Assembly (NCBI GenBank): GCA_016882525.1
Contig: VGPU01000001.1
Span: forward strand, 141,378 to 191,980
Source: Cyanobacteria bacterium M_surface_10_m2_119
GTDB lineage: Bacteria; Cyanobacteriota; Cyanobacteriia; PCC-6307; Cyanobiaceae
Direction: 5' to 3'
Length of the DNA stretch: 50,603 nucleotides
Shown here: in pieces, positions 44,110 through 50,603 of the stretch
How positions within the stretch are numbered: position 1 is the first letter of the stretch
Layout of the letters: every line of letters begins with the position of its first letter
Notes under the pieces: generated by a model
Databases searched by the model: none
The model's input: the letters and a program-made list of their open reading frames with translations, nothing else
Told to the model about the DNA's origin: nothing
Translations under genes and position numbers: made by a program

Positions 44110-44346
44110 ATGCAGTCCGTCCACAGCATGACGGCCATGGCCCCCCTGTCCCCTGAGTCGGCGATGGCGCTGTGGTGGCTGGAGCGTCGCCGGGCCCTGG
44201 CTGAGCGGATCACCGTGCTGGAGGAGCAGCTCTCGGAGCAGATCCAATCCCTGGGTCTGCAGGAGTCCGCGTGGCAACGCACCGAACGGGAACTGGCCGC
44301 CGCGCAGAACGCCCTGGCCTGGCTGCCGATGGATCGGCTGGGGTGA
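44110..44346 (+). CDS. Small coiled-coil protein
   Basis: A 78-residue mostly helical protein, rich in Glu/Gln/Leu, with heptad-like spacing in LERRRALAERITVLEEQLSE and LAAAQNALAWLP. No family recognised. The start may be 44110 or the Met codons at 44128 and 44137. Convergent with the hydrolase gene and divergent from ClC. Confidence 0.6.
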   Translation: MQSVHSMTAMAPLSPESAMALWWLERRRALAERITVLEEQLSEQIQSLGLQESAWQRTERELAAAQNALAWLPMDRLG

Positions 44347-44389
44347 TGAACTCCCCCAGGCCAGGCAGACCTCAGCCGGGCTGCAGCCG

Positions 44390-45067
44390 TCACCCGGGGT
44401 GGCGAGTGAGCTGCTGACGGATGAACTGATCACAGGCGGCGATTGCCAGGGCCCGGTTGCCCTCTTCCGTGCGACCGGAGCTGCGGGTGGGTTTGAAGCT
44501 GTGGTCACCGGCGGGGATCCAGGCCAGTTCGATGGCCCTGGAGAGCGAATAACCCTCCACCTCGTCCCGTTTGCCGAAGCTGTCGCGCTCACCCTGCAGG
44601 ATCAGGGTGGGGGTGTGCAGCCCATGCAGGTGTTCCGTGCGCAGTTGCTCGGGCCGGCCAGGCGGGTGGAAGGGGTAGCCCAGGCAGAGGCCACACAACA
44701 CCTCGGCGCGGCCGGGTCGCTCGGCTGCCAGCCCATCGAGCAACAGGCTGGCCACCCGGCCGCCCAGCGACTTGCCACCGAGCACGATGGGGCAGCCGGA
44801 CTCATTCTCCAGCTCGAGCAGGGCCTGCTGGCGGAAGCACTCCAGGAGCCTGGGCAACGGGTCAGGGGCACGTCGCTGACCGCTGAGCCGCGACTTCGCC
44901 ATGTAAGGGAACTCGAACCGCACCACCCGCCAGCCGCACGCAGCCAGCCCGGTGGCGATCGCCGCCATGAAGGGACTGTCCATCGGCGCACCGGCGCCGT
45001 GGGCCAGCAGGAGGGTGGCCGGCGCCCTGTGCGGTCCATCGATCAGCCTGGGTGTGTCGTCATCCAT
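44390..45067 (-). CDS. Alpha/beta hydrolase (KANL3/Tex30-like)
   Basis: A 225-residue alpha/beta hydrolase. The nucleophile elbow is GGKSLGGRVA with Ser100; the acid is likely D162 in GERDSFG and the base H189 in AGDHSFK. LLLAHGAGAPMDSPFMA forms the oxyanion region. It resembles the KANL3/Tex30-type hydrolases of bacteria and eukaryotes; substrate unknown. A strong Shine-Dalgarno (GGAGGA, 8 nt upstream) supports ATG 45067. Divergent from the membrane-protein gene. Confidence 0.87.
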   Translation of the reverse strand: MDDDTPRLIDGPHRAPATLLLAHGAGAPMDSPFMAAIATGLAACGWRVVRFEFPYMAKSRLSGQRRAPDPLPRLLECFRQQALLELENESGCPIVLGGKSLGGRVASLLLDGLAAERPGRAEVLCGLCLGYPFHPPGRPEQLRTEHLHGLHTPTLILQGERDSFGKRDEVEGYSLSRAIELAWIPAGDHSFKPTRSSGRTEEGNRALAIAACDQFIRQQLTRHPG

Positions 45068-45133
45068 GGGGCGATCCTCCCAGGGGCCAGGAACGCGAGC
45101 GACCAAGGTGGGAGCAGGAAAAGGGATCAACCG

Positions 45134-46069
45134 GTGGGCCGACTCCTCACCCTGCTGATGGCCGGCATGGTGCTGGCCTTCTACATCGATGCGTTCCTGG
45201 TGGGCGCCCCCGTGCCCCTGGCCGTGGCGTTTGCTCTCGTGGGGGTGGTGGTGCTGCTCGGATTCCGGCATCACGCCGAACACCGGCCGGCCGAGGCGAT
45301 CCGGAGGTCGACACCGCTGCTGGCGGCCCTGGGTGCCCTTGCGGTGCTGGGCCTCACCCGCGGCCTGACCCTGCCGGTGGTGGTGAGCGCCGCCATGGTG
45401 GGCAGCGTCGCCAGCCTGGCCGAGGCGGCCAGCAAAGGGCGCTGGGCTGGGATCGGCCCCGCGCTCTACTGCGGAGCCTTTGCGGGCATGACCTCCGAAC
45501 GGGTCCTGCTGCACCCCGCCGGCATCGTGCTGGCCGGTGCCCTGGCCGGGTTGCTGCTGGAGCTGCTCCAGGGCAGCTGGGCTGGCATCGGCGGCAAACT
45601 CGGCAGCACGGCATTTCTGGGGGTGCTGGGCGTCTGTGGGATGGCGTTCGCCCTCGACAGACTCGGCCCCGGAGCGCAGTTGCACAGCTACAGCCAGGCT
45701 GAACGTGCTGCGGTGCTCCTGCTGGCGCTACTGGCACCGGCAACGACCCAGTGGCTCAGTTATGGAGGCAACGGCCGACAGGGAACCGGGGTGGTGCTGG
45801 GATCGGCGGCACCGTCCCTGGCGGCTGGTCTGCTGTTGCCTCCGGCCCTGGCGTCGGTGTGGCTGGGGGGCAGTTTCGTGGGGATGACCGCACCGGCACG
45901 TCTGGAACCCCACCCGTACCGGCAGCTGCTGCTGATGGGACTGGTGTTCGGGCTGTTCAGCCTCGGCTTCGAACCCACCCTCGCGGGGGTCGGCGGCGAG
46001 CTGGGAGCGACCGCCGCCATGGCGGTGTTCGCTGTGCTCGGCCTGCGCGGGCCGAAACGCGGCGGGTGA
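45134..46069 (+). CDS. Polytopic membrane protein, unknown function
   Basis: A 311-residue, very hydrophobic protein with about nine transmembrane segments and no cytosolic domain. I do not recognise the family. The internal glycines (AGALAGLLLELLQGSWAGIG, FVGMTAPARLEP) suggest packed helices like a transporter. The start is GTG 45134, preceded by GGAGCAGGAAAAGG; ATG 45158 is an alternative. Divergent from the hydrolase. Confidence 0.75.
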   Translation: MGRLLTLLMAGMVLAFYIDAFLVGAPVPLAVAFALVGVVVLLGFRHHAEHRPAEAIRRSTPLLAALGALAVLGLTRGLTLPVVVSAAMVGSVASLAEAASKGRWAGIGPALYCGAFAGMTSERVLLHPAGIVLAGALAGLLLELLQGSWAGIGGKLGSTAFLGVLGVCGMAFALDRLGPGAQLHSYSQAERAAVLLLALLAPATTQWLSYGGNGRQGTGVVLGSAAPSLAAGLLLPPALASVWLGGSFVGMTAPARLEPHPYRQLLLMGLVFGLFSLGFEPTLAGVGGELGATAAMAVFAVLGLRGPKRGG

Positions 46070-46074
46070 AGGCC

Positions 46075-46284
46075 TCACGCCTCAGGGTTGAGGAAACGGC
46101 CGGACAGCCGCACCGCCAGCACCACAGCGGCCATGCCGTAGGAGGCAAAGGTGATCACCTGGCCAGCCGTACCCGCCGCGTACGCCCCACGCTCCAGCAA
46201 CACGAAATCGGCCAGGGACGCCGCCGTGCCCCAGAGCATCACCCACACGCTCACGTAGGCGATTCCTTTGGTTGTGGGGTTCAT
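46075..46284 (-). CDS. Small two-span membrane protein
   Basis: A 69-residue protein with two hydrophobic segments (AYVSVWVMLWGTAASLADFV and VITFASYGMAAVVLAVRL). No family recognised. It is convergent with the polytopic membrane protein gene, whose stop is 5 nt away. The ATG and length are reasonable for a picocyanobacterial small membrane protein. Confidence 0.65.
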   Translation of the reverse strand: MNPTTKGIAYVSVWVMLWGTAASLADFVLLERGAYAAGTAGQVITFASYGMAAVVLAVRLSGRFLNPEA

Positions 46285-46335
46285 GGGTGTCTGACGGCGG
46301 CTTGGGCTGGTTCAGTTTCGCTGGCGAGCCCGCCC

Positions 46336-46500
46336 CTAGCCGGGTTCCTCCTCGATCCGGTAGTACTCCCGCTCATCGGAGCAGCACAGGTCGGCGTAGT
46401 AGCGCTCCAGCTCGGCATGGGCCTCGTCGTACGTGGCATAACGGCGGCCAGCGATGCTGTCGCTGAGCCCGTCGTCGCGCCGGATCCGATAGGTGCTCAC
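46336..46500 (-). CDS. Small acidic hypothetical protein
   Basis: A 54-residue acidic protein starting at GTG 46500 (STYRIRRDDGLSDSIAGRRY), then YDEAHAELERYYADLCCSDE. The alpha/beta pattern and two adjacent cysteines resemble short proteins common in marine and freshwater Synechococcus; function unknown. The longer open frame upstream is not protein-like, so I keep only this part. Confidence 0.6.
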   Translation of the reverse strand: MSTYRIRRDDGLSDSIAGRRYATYDEAHAELERYYADLCCSDEREYYRIEEEPG

Positions 46501-46554
46501 CGCACAGGCATTGAGTCGGCGTCCGTAGGGTAGGCAGGAGAACGGATCGGGCCG

Positions 46555-46698
46555 ATGAAAGAGGTGAGCGTGGCTGAGATGCTGGGAAAGGCAGTCGCTC
46601 GCGTCGCTGCCGTCTCCGGCGGCATTGCCGTGCTGGTGTGGGTCACCTGGGTGATGCTTGACCTGAAGCATCTGCAGTCAGGGTTCACCCTGCCGTAG
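46555..46698 (+). CDS. 47-residue single-span membrane miniprotein
   Basis: A 47-residue frame starting MKEVSVAEMLGKAVARVAAV with one hydrophobic segment (VAAVSGGIAVLVWVTWVML) and a short polar tail ending GFTLP. It has an amphipathic, basic lead-in and a single helix like many thylakoid small subunits. The ATG is preceded by GGAGAACGGATCGG (weak GGAG, about 14 nt). Divergent from the acidic 54-residue gene. No family recognised; could be a real small ORF. Confidence 0.5.
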   Translation: MKEVSVAEMLGKAVARVAAVSGGIAVLVWVTWVMLDLKHLQSGFTLP

Positions 46699-46745
46699 TC
46701 AACCTGCAGTCTTGATCGTCATCCCCGGCGCTGGATCGGGGCCGC

Positions 46746-47072
46746 TCAGAACCGGGCCATCGCAGCCACCTTGCCCAGCTTTTCCGCATCGAGACCATCC
46801 AGCTCCTCGAGCTCCAGCAGACCTTCCTTCACGAAGCTGGCCAACACGAACAGGATTCCGTCGAGACGGAACTCCGAGCGGCCCTCGATCGCATGCCGCT
46901 GGATGCTCAGGAAGTCGTGCAGCTGCCAGAGGTCGTCGAGCGATCCCAGCAGGCCGGCCTGATGCTGCACAGCCAGGATCAGGGCCTCACCGCTTCGCCT
47001 GCAGGCCCGCTCGAAAGCGTCCCGGGCCAGCGCCTGCTCCTGATCGGTCCAAAGAGCGGTTGTGCTGTCCAT
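46746..47072 (-). CDS. frp: Fluorescence recovery protein
   Basis: A 108-residue all-alpha protein. DDLWQLHDFLSIQRHAIEG, ILFVLASFVKEGLLELEEL and KVAAMAR align closely with FRP. Residues shown to be important in Synechocystis FRP (W50, H53, D54, R60) appear here at W49, H52, D53 and R59. FRP binds the photoactivated red OCP at its C-terminal domain, speeds its return to the orange form and detaches it from the phycobilisome. It is the third gene of ocp-crtW-frp, 10 nt after crtW. Confidence 0.92.
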   Translation of the reverse strand: MDSTTALWTDQEQALARDAFERACRRSGEALILAVQHQAGLLGSLDDLWQLHDFLSIQRHAIEGRSEFRLDGILFVLASFVKEGLLELEELDGLDAEKLGKVAAMARF

Positions 47073-47082
47073 GGCAGAGACG

Positions 47083-47871
47083 CTAATGGGGGGCTTCCGC
47101 TGTCGCGAGCGACACCACCCGGTTGCGTCGCCGCTGGGCCGGCAGCTGGTGCCAGCCCAGCTGCGGAGCCTGGTGGTGCTCCCGGTGGTAGCCGAAGTGA
47201 AAACAGGCCAGGAGGGACAACCACTCCGGCAGCGCGAGGCTGATCACCGCCTGATCAGCCATGGAACCGTCCAACGTGGAACCGTCCCAATCGTGAGCCT
47301 GGCGCCGGTGGGGGAGATAGGTGCCCACCACGAAAAGCTGCAGGGAACTGAGCAGCAACGGCAGGGTGCACACCAGCAACACCGCCTGGATGGACGTGGC
47401 CCAGGCCAGCAGGCCCCAGGCGACCAACAGCAGGGCCATCTGGCCGGGATTGAGATAACGGCCCATGAACCGGCCGTACCAGGCCGGCAGCCAGGGGGAG
47501 CCGACGCCCGGCCCGTCAGGGTCGTGAGGACCGCCGGCATGGTGGTGGTGCAACCCGTGCTGGCGCCGGCACTGCCCGTAGGGCAGAGCGCCATAGAGGG
47601 CGAGCGCAAGGGCACCCAGCCTGTCGTTGAGGGGTTCTCTGCGGGGCACCAGCAGACGATGCATCGCATCGTGGGCAACGATGAACAGACCGGTCTGCAG
47701 CAGGGTGCGCACCGGCACCACCACCAGCACGAGCACAGCAAGCTCCCCCAGCGGCAGGTGCCGCCAGGGGAGCCACAGGCCGACGGCCAGGCTGGTGAAC
47801 CAGGCGGCAGCGATCAGGAGCGCGAGGATCTGGCCCCGACGCACCTGGGGGGCGAGGGGGCCCGGCCTCAA
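47083..47871 (-). CDS. crtW: Beta-carotene ketolase CrtW
   Basis: A 262-residue membrane di-iron enzyme that adds 4-keto groups to beta-carotene, giving echinenone and canthaxanthin, the chromophores used by OCP. Histidine motifs: HDAMH (67-71), HGLHHHH (105-111) and HFGYHREHHQ (225-234); VVGTYLPHR is a CrtW hallmark. The start is a TTG at 47871 whose last bases overlap the ocp stop by 4 nt; GTG 47844 is an alternative. Lying between ocp and frp strongly supports the ketolase role. Confidence 0.9.
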   Translation of the reverse strand: MRPGPLAPQVRRGQILALLIAAAWFTSLAVGLWLPWRHLPLGELAVLVLVVVPVRTLLQTGLFIVAHDAMHRLLVPRREPLNDRLGALALALYGALPYGQCRRQHGLHHHHAGGPHDPDGPGVGSPWLPAWYGRFMGRYLNPGQMALLLVAWGLLAWATSIQAVLLVCTLPLLLSSLQLFVVGTYLPHRRQAHDWDGSTLDGSMADQAVISLALPEWLSLLACFHFGYHREHHQAPQLGWHQLPAQRRRNRVVSLATAEAPH

Positions 47872-48821
47872 CGGGCAAACTTGAGCAGCTCGGCCGGGGA
47901 GGCCAGCAGATCGATGGCCACGAAGTAGATCTTGCCTTCAGGATTGAGCAGGAAGCGCCAGGCCACGTTCATGCCGATACCGGCCCCGAACCAGGGGGTC
48001 TGGACCTTGCCCGTCACCTTGATCTGGGTGAAGCCGCCATCGGCCGGTTCGGCATAGCCGCGCTCCGGCAGCAGGCGCAGGTTCTGGCAGTCTTCGCGGA
48101 AGAAGCGCAGCACGGCGTCGCGACCGACGATCGGCTTCTGGAACGGGGGCTGGAGAGCACCGTCCGGGAGAAACAACTCAATCAGGTTGTCGAAGTCATT
48201 GGCGTTCAGGAGGTCCATGTAGCTGGTCACCGTGGGGTTGAGCACCCCTTCGATGAAGACCTTCCGGCGTTGCGATTCAGGCGTGGGGGCCACCACCGGC
48301 TCAGCCACGCGCTGGGTGTCGCCCTTCGCCGGGTCGTAGCCCATGTCCACCACGAAGTTGCGCAGCAGGGTGATCTGTTGACCCTGGTCGACCGCCTTGA
48401 CCGAGCTCAGCACAGCCGAGGCGTTGGCAGAGAGCTGATACCCCTCGGGAATCGGGGCCACGATGCCGGAGGCCATCCACTGGCCCAGCTGATACCAGAA
48501 GCCCAGCTTGATGTTCACCGACCAGCAGGAGTAGGTGCGGCCGATGGCGGTGTCGGTGCGGTTGGCGAGGTCGCACATCAGCTGGCTCTGCTCGGCAAAG
48601 TTCATTGCCTTGATCTGGTTGAGCACCGGCTCCGCAAACTGCATGCGCGCCGCGCCGGGCGCCGCCACGGTGATCGTGCTGCCCATCTCCAGGTAGGCGT
48701 ACCAGATCAGGGCAAGCTGGTCCTCAGCACTGAGGAGCTGGAAGCGAGCCGTGATCGCCGGCACCACATCCGCGGAACGGGTTTCAGGAAAGATCTGCTT
48801 GGCCCGTTCCAGGGTGAACAT
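47868..48821 (-). CDS. ocp: Orange carotenoid protein
   Basis: A 317-residue photoactive carotenoprotein that quenches phycobilisome energy under strong light. The N-terminal helical domain (residues ~1-165) and C-terminal NTF2-like domain (~195-317) are both present. Carotenoid contacts Y201 and W288 match Synechocystis OCP numbering; Y43 and W109 correspond to Y44 and W110. The inter-domain salt bridge R155-E244 appears as R154 with D244. The length equals canonical OCP. ATG 48821. Clade (OCP1 vs OCP2) is not settled here, but the linked frp suggests OCP1-like. Heads the ocp-crtW-frp operon. Confidence 0.97.
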   Translation of the reverse strand: MFTLERAKQIFPETRSADVVPAITARFQLLSAEDQLALIWYAYLEMGSTITVAAPGAARMQFAEPVLNQIKAMNFAEQSQLMCDLANRTDTAIGRTYSCWSVNIKLGFWYQLGQWMASGIVAPIPEGYQLSANASAVLSSVKAVDQGQQITLLRNFVVDMGYDPAKGDTQRVAEPVVAPTPESQRRKVFIEGVLNPTVTSYMDLLNANDFDNLIELFLPDGALQPPFQKPIVGRDAVLRFFREDCQNLRLLPERGYAEPADGGFTQIKVTGKVQTPWFGAGIGMNVAWRFLLNPEGKIYFVAIDLLASPAELLKFAR

Positions 48822-48832
48822 GGAGTACTGCC

Positions 48833-48889
48833 GTTTGTGAAGGTGTTTTACAAACCCTAGGCGGACCCGGTCGATATCCCGATATCGGG
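48833..48889 (-). promoter_or_regulatory. Inverted repeats upstream of ocp
   Basis: Two symmetrical elements lie in the 162-nt ocp/aroB divergent gap: GTTTGT...ACAAAC (48833-48855), starting 12 nt upstream of the ocp ATG, and the perfect palindrome CCCGATATCGGG (48878-48889). Either could be a regulator site or a 5'UTR structure. No factor can be assigned from sequence. Confidence 0.45.
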
Positions 48890-48983
48890 TGGTACGGGTT
48901 CCACCCGCCTTCCCCTGCCACCGGGTGTCGCACCCGGGGCGGAATGCGCCAGCCGTAGCCTCCCCCCCAGCTCCTGGCCTGCC

Positions 48984-50105
48984 ATGACCGCCGCCCCCGC
49001 CGCTTCGCTGCAGACCATCGAGGTGGCCCTCACGACCCATCCCTACCCGGTGGTGATCGGCAACGGTGCCCTTCAGCAGCTCGGCGACTGGATCCGGGAG
49101 AGGGGTTTCAAGCCGGGCACCAAGGTGCTGGTGGTGACCAACCCGGTGGTGCATGGGCACTATGGAGAGGCGGCGCTGGGCAGCCTTGCGGCGGTGGGGC
49201 TGGATGCCTCAGCCCTGGTGATCGAGGCCGGCGAAGACCAGAAGACTCCGGCCACCGTGGCCCGCATCCACGATGCAGCCTTTGAGCGCAGGCTGGAGCG
49301 CGGGTCGCTGATCGTGGCCCTGGGTGGTGGCGTGGTGGGCGACATGGCCGGCTTCGCGGCTGCCACCTGGCTGCGGGGCATTGCCGTGGTGCAGGTGCCC
49401 ACCACCCTGCTGGCGATGGTGGATGCGGCGATCGGCGGCAAGACCGGTGTGAACCACCCGGGTGGCAAGAACCTGATCGGCGCCTTCCACCAGCCGCGGC
49501 TGGTGCTGATCGACCCCGCCACCCTGGCGACCCTGCCGGAACGGGAGTTCCGCGCCGGCATGGCCGAGGTGATCAAATACGGCGTGATTGGCGACCCCGA
49601 ACTCTTCTCCCGACTGGAGACGGCGGGCCCGATCAGCACCCAGGCCTCCGTGGGACCGGCACTGCTGCAGGCCCTGCTGGAGCGCTCCGCCGCCGCCAAG
49701 GCCAAGGTGGTGGCGGCCGATGAACGCGAGGGTGGCCTGCGGGCGATCCTCAACTACGGCCACACCCTCGGTCACGTGGTGGAAACCCTCTGTGGCTATG
49801 GCACGTGGCTCCATGGTGAGGCGGTGGCGATCGGCATGGCCGCCGCGGGCGAGATCGCCCTGGCCATGGGCCTGTGGACGGCCGGCGAACAGCAGCGCCA
49901 ACTGGCCCTGATCGAGGCCGCAGGCCTGCCCCACCGCTGGCCCGATCTGGATCAGGACGCCGTGCTGACCTGTCTGCAGGGCGACAAGAAGGTGCGGGAT
50001 GGGAGCGTGCGCTTCGTGCTGCCCACCGCCATCGGTCAGGTCGAGATCCGCAGCGATGTCACCGCTGCGACGATTGCCACGGCCCTGGCTCGGCGGGCGG
50101 ACTGA
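48984..50105 (+). CDS. aroB: 3-dehydroquinate synthase
   Basis: A 373-residue NAD- and zinc/cobalt-dependent enzyme that cyclises DAHP to 3-dehydroquinate, the second step of the shikimate pathway. Motifs: [28 protein letters not shown] (NAD-binding), [30 protein letters not shown] and the metal-binding [13 protein letters not shown] and [10 protein letters not shown]. Full length. Divergent from ocp. Confidence 0.97.
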   Translation: MTAAPAASLQTIEVALTTHPYPVVIGNGALQQLGDWIRERGFKPGTKVLVVTNPVVHGHYGEAALGSLAAVGLDASALVIEAGEDQKTPATVARIHDAAFERRLERGSLIVALGGGVVGDMAGFAAATWLRGIAVVQVPTTLLAMVDAAIGGKTGVNHPGGKNLIGAFHQPRLVLIDPATLATLPEREFRAGMAEVIKYGVIGDPELFSRLETAGPISTQASVGPALLQALLERSAAAKAKVVAADEREGGLRAILNYGHTLGHVVETLCGYGTWLHGEAVAIGMAAAGEIALAMGLWTAGEQQRQLALIEAAGLPHRWPDLDQDAVLTCLQGDKKVRDGSVRFVLPTAIGQVEIRSDVTAATIATALARRAD

Positions 50106-50117
50106 ACCCGCTGCCGT

Positions 50118-50489
50118 TCAGGCCCCGGGGGGCTCAGGATCGTTGTCAAGGCCGTTGTCGAGGCCGTCCTCCAGGGCCGTCTCCAGGGTGGTGAGGAGCA
50201 GCACCAGGGCGGCCCGGGCATCCAGTTCAGAGGTGTTGGCCCGGCTCACCACCTGGATCCAGCGCCAGCAGAGGGCCTCGATCGCCTGAAACACCTCACC
50301 ACCCTCCCGCAAGGCCGCCATCACCCGCTCCACGCTCTGCTCATCGAGCTCGGGAGAAAGCCCGACGACGTAGCGGCGGCCGTCATCGCCCACATAGGTG
50401 AGCCGACCCTGCTCATCCAGGATCGGCGTGGCGTGGGGAGTGATCGGCTCGTCGGGCCCTGGCGGGCCTGGCTCGGCGGCGGCCATCAC
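50118..50489 (-). CDS. Hypothetical protein (123 aa)
   Basis: A 123-residue acidic protein. A folded-looking middle (ILDEQGRLTYVGDDGRRYVV, then SPELDEQSVERVMAALREG and IEALCWRWIQVVSRA) is flanked by Pro/Gly-rich ends. No family recognised, although the pattern is familiar from picocyanobacterial conserved hypotheticals. Start 50489 or the next Met. Its stop lies 12 nt from the convergent aroB stop. The last 114 nt of the window (50490-50603) show no gene. Confidence 0.65.
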   Translation of the reverse strand: MMAAAEPGPPGPDEPITPHATPILDEQGRLTYVGDDGRRYVVGLSPELDEQSVERVMAALREGGEVFQAIEALCWRWIQVVSRANTSELDARAALVLLLTTLETALEDGLDNGLDNDPEPPGA

Positions 50490-50603
50490 GGATCCATCGA
50501 CCTACCTCCCTGCTAGGTCAGCCCGGGGACCTTGCCAAGCCAGCGGGCGCTGCGATCAGCAGGGCTGATCCATAGGGGGACCGTCAGAGGCGATTGCGGG
50601 GCG

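Overview
The window is a stretch of chromosome from a GC-rich picocyanobacterium, most likely of the Cyanobium / freshwater Synechococcus (alpha-cyanobacterial) group. Support comes from photosynthesis genes (psaK, petN, thf1/psb29, ocp, frp, crtW), several cyanobacterial/plastid-only families (DUF2499, DUF3593, DUF3110, DUF3598, DUF1830), cyanobacteria-type regulatory sites (a Pho box and a LexA box), frequent GTG/TTG starts and tight gene packing. No phage genes, transposases, integrases or CRISPR arrays are visible; this is core and near-core chromosome.

Layout: (1) 1-3.8 kb, minus strand: dnaK (DnaK3-like), dnaJ, a DUF3110 gene and the start of murQ, closely spaced. (2) 3.9-6.8 kb: a Pho box followed by pstC-pstA-pstB, closed by a terminator that faces the terminator of a convergent tRNA-Ser(GGA). 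(3) 7-14.3 kb: a 2Fe-2S ferredoxin, an inositol-monophosphatase-like enzyme, hisZ, a 7Fe-type ferredoxin, a DUF3598 gene, htpG, a frameshifted LuxR-type response regulator, rpmB and a secreted PrxQ-type peroxiredoxin. (4) 14.4-18.4 kb, minus strand: an ABC-2 exporter (ATPase plus two permeases), a small zinc-ribbon membrane protein and csaB, with overlapping or near-touching ends, suggesting one envelope-polysaccharide operon. (5) 18.5-31.9 kb: DUF2499-DUF3593, psaK, dxs, ilvA, scpB, yggT, a MazG-type pyrophosphohydrolase with a secreted partner, pyk, a MacB-type permease, DUF1830, ftsH, a nitroreductase-like gene and clpP. (6) 31.9-42.4 kb: thf1; a petN-orf65-cofH-orf433 minus-strand run; clpS-DUF2103; purK; a membrane coiled-coil J-domain protein; a lone sugar-ABC permease; recQ. 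(7) 42.3-42.6 kb: a perfect match to the cyanobacterial LexA box in front of an otherwise unannotated small reading frame. (8) 42.7-46.7 kb: a ClC channel, an alpha/beta hydrolase, a polytopic membrane protein and four tiny genes. (9) 46.7-48.8 kb: the photoprotection operon ocp-crtW-frp. (10) aroB and a small conserved gene to the end.

The genes form several functional groups: protein quality control (dnaK/dnaJ, htpG, ftsH, clpP, clpS, the J-domain membrane protein, thf1), phosphate import, photosynthetic electron transfer and photoprotection (psaK, petN, ocp/crtW/frp, ferredoxins), and isoprenoid and amino-acid supply (dxs, ilvA, hisZ, aroB). The items most worth a second look are the LexA-box small gene ending in a clamp-binding-like motif, the response regulator broken one codon before its phosphoacceptor aspartate, the compact ocp-crtW-frp operon with a conservative change in the OCP inter-domain salt bridge, and the petN-cofH operon.
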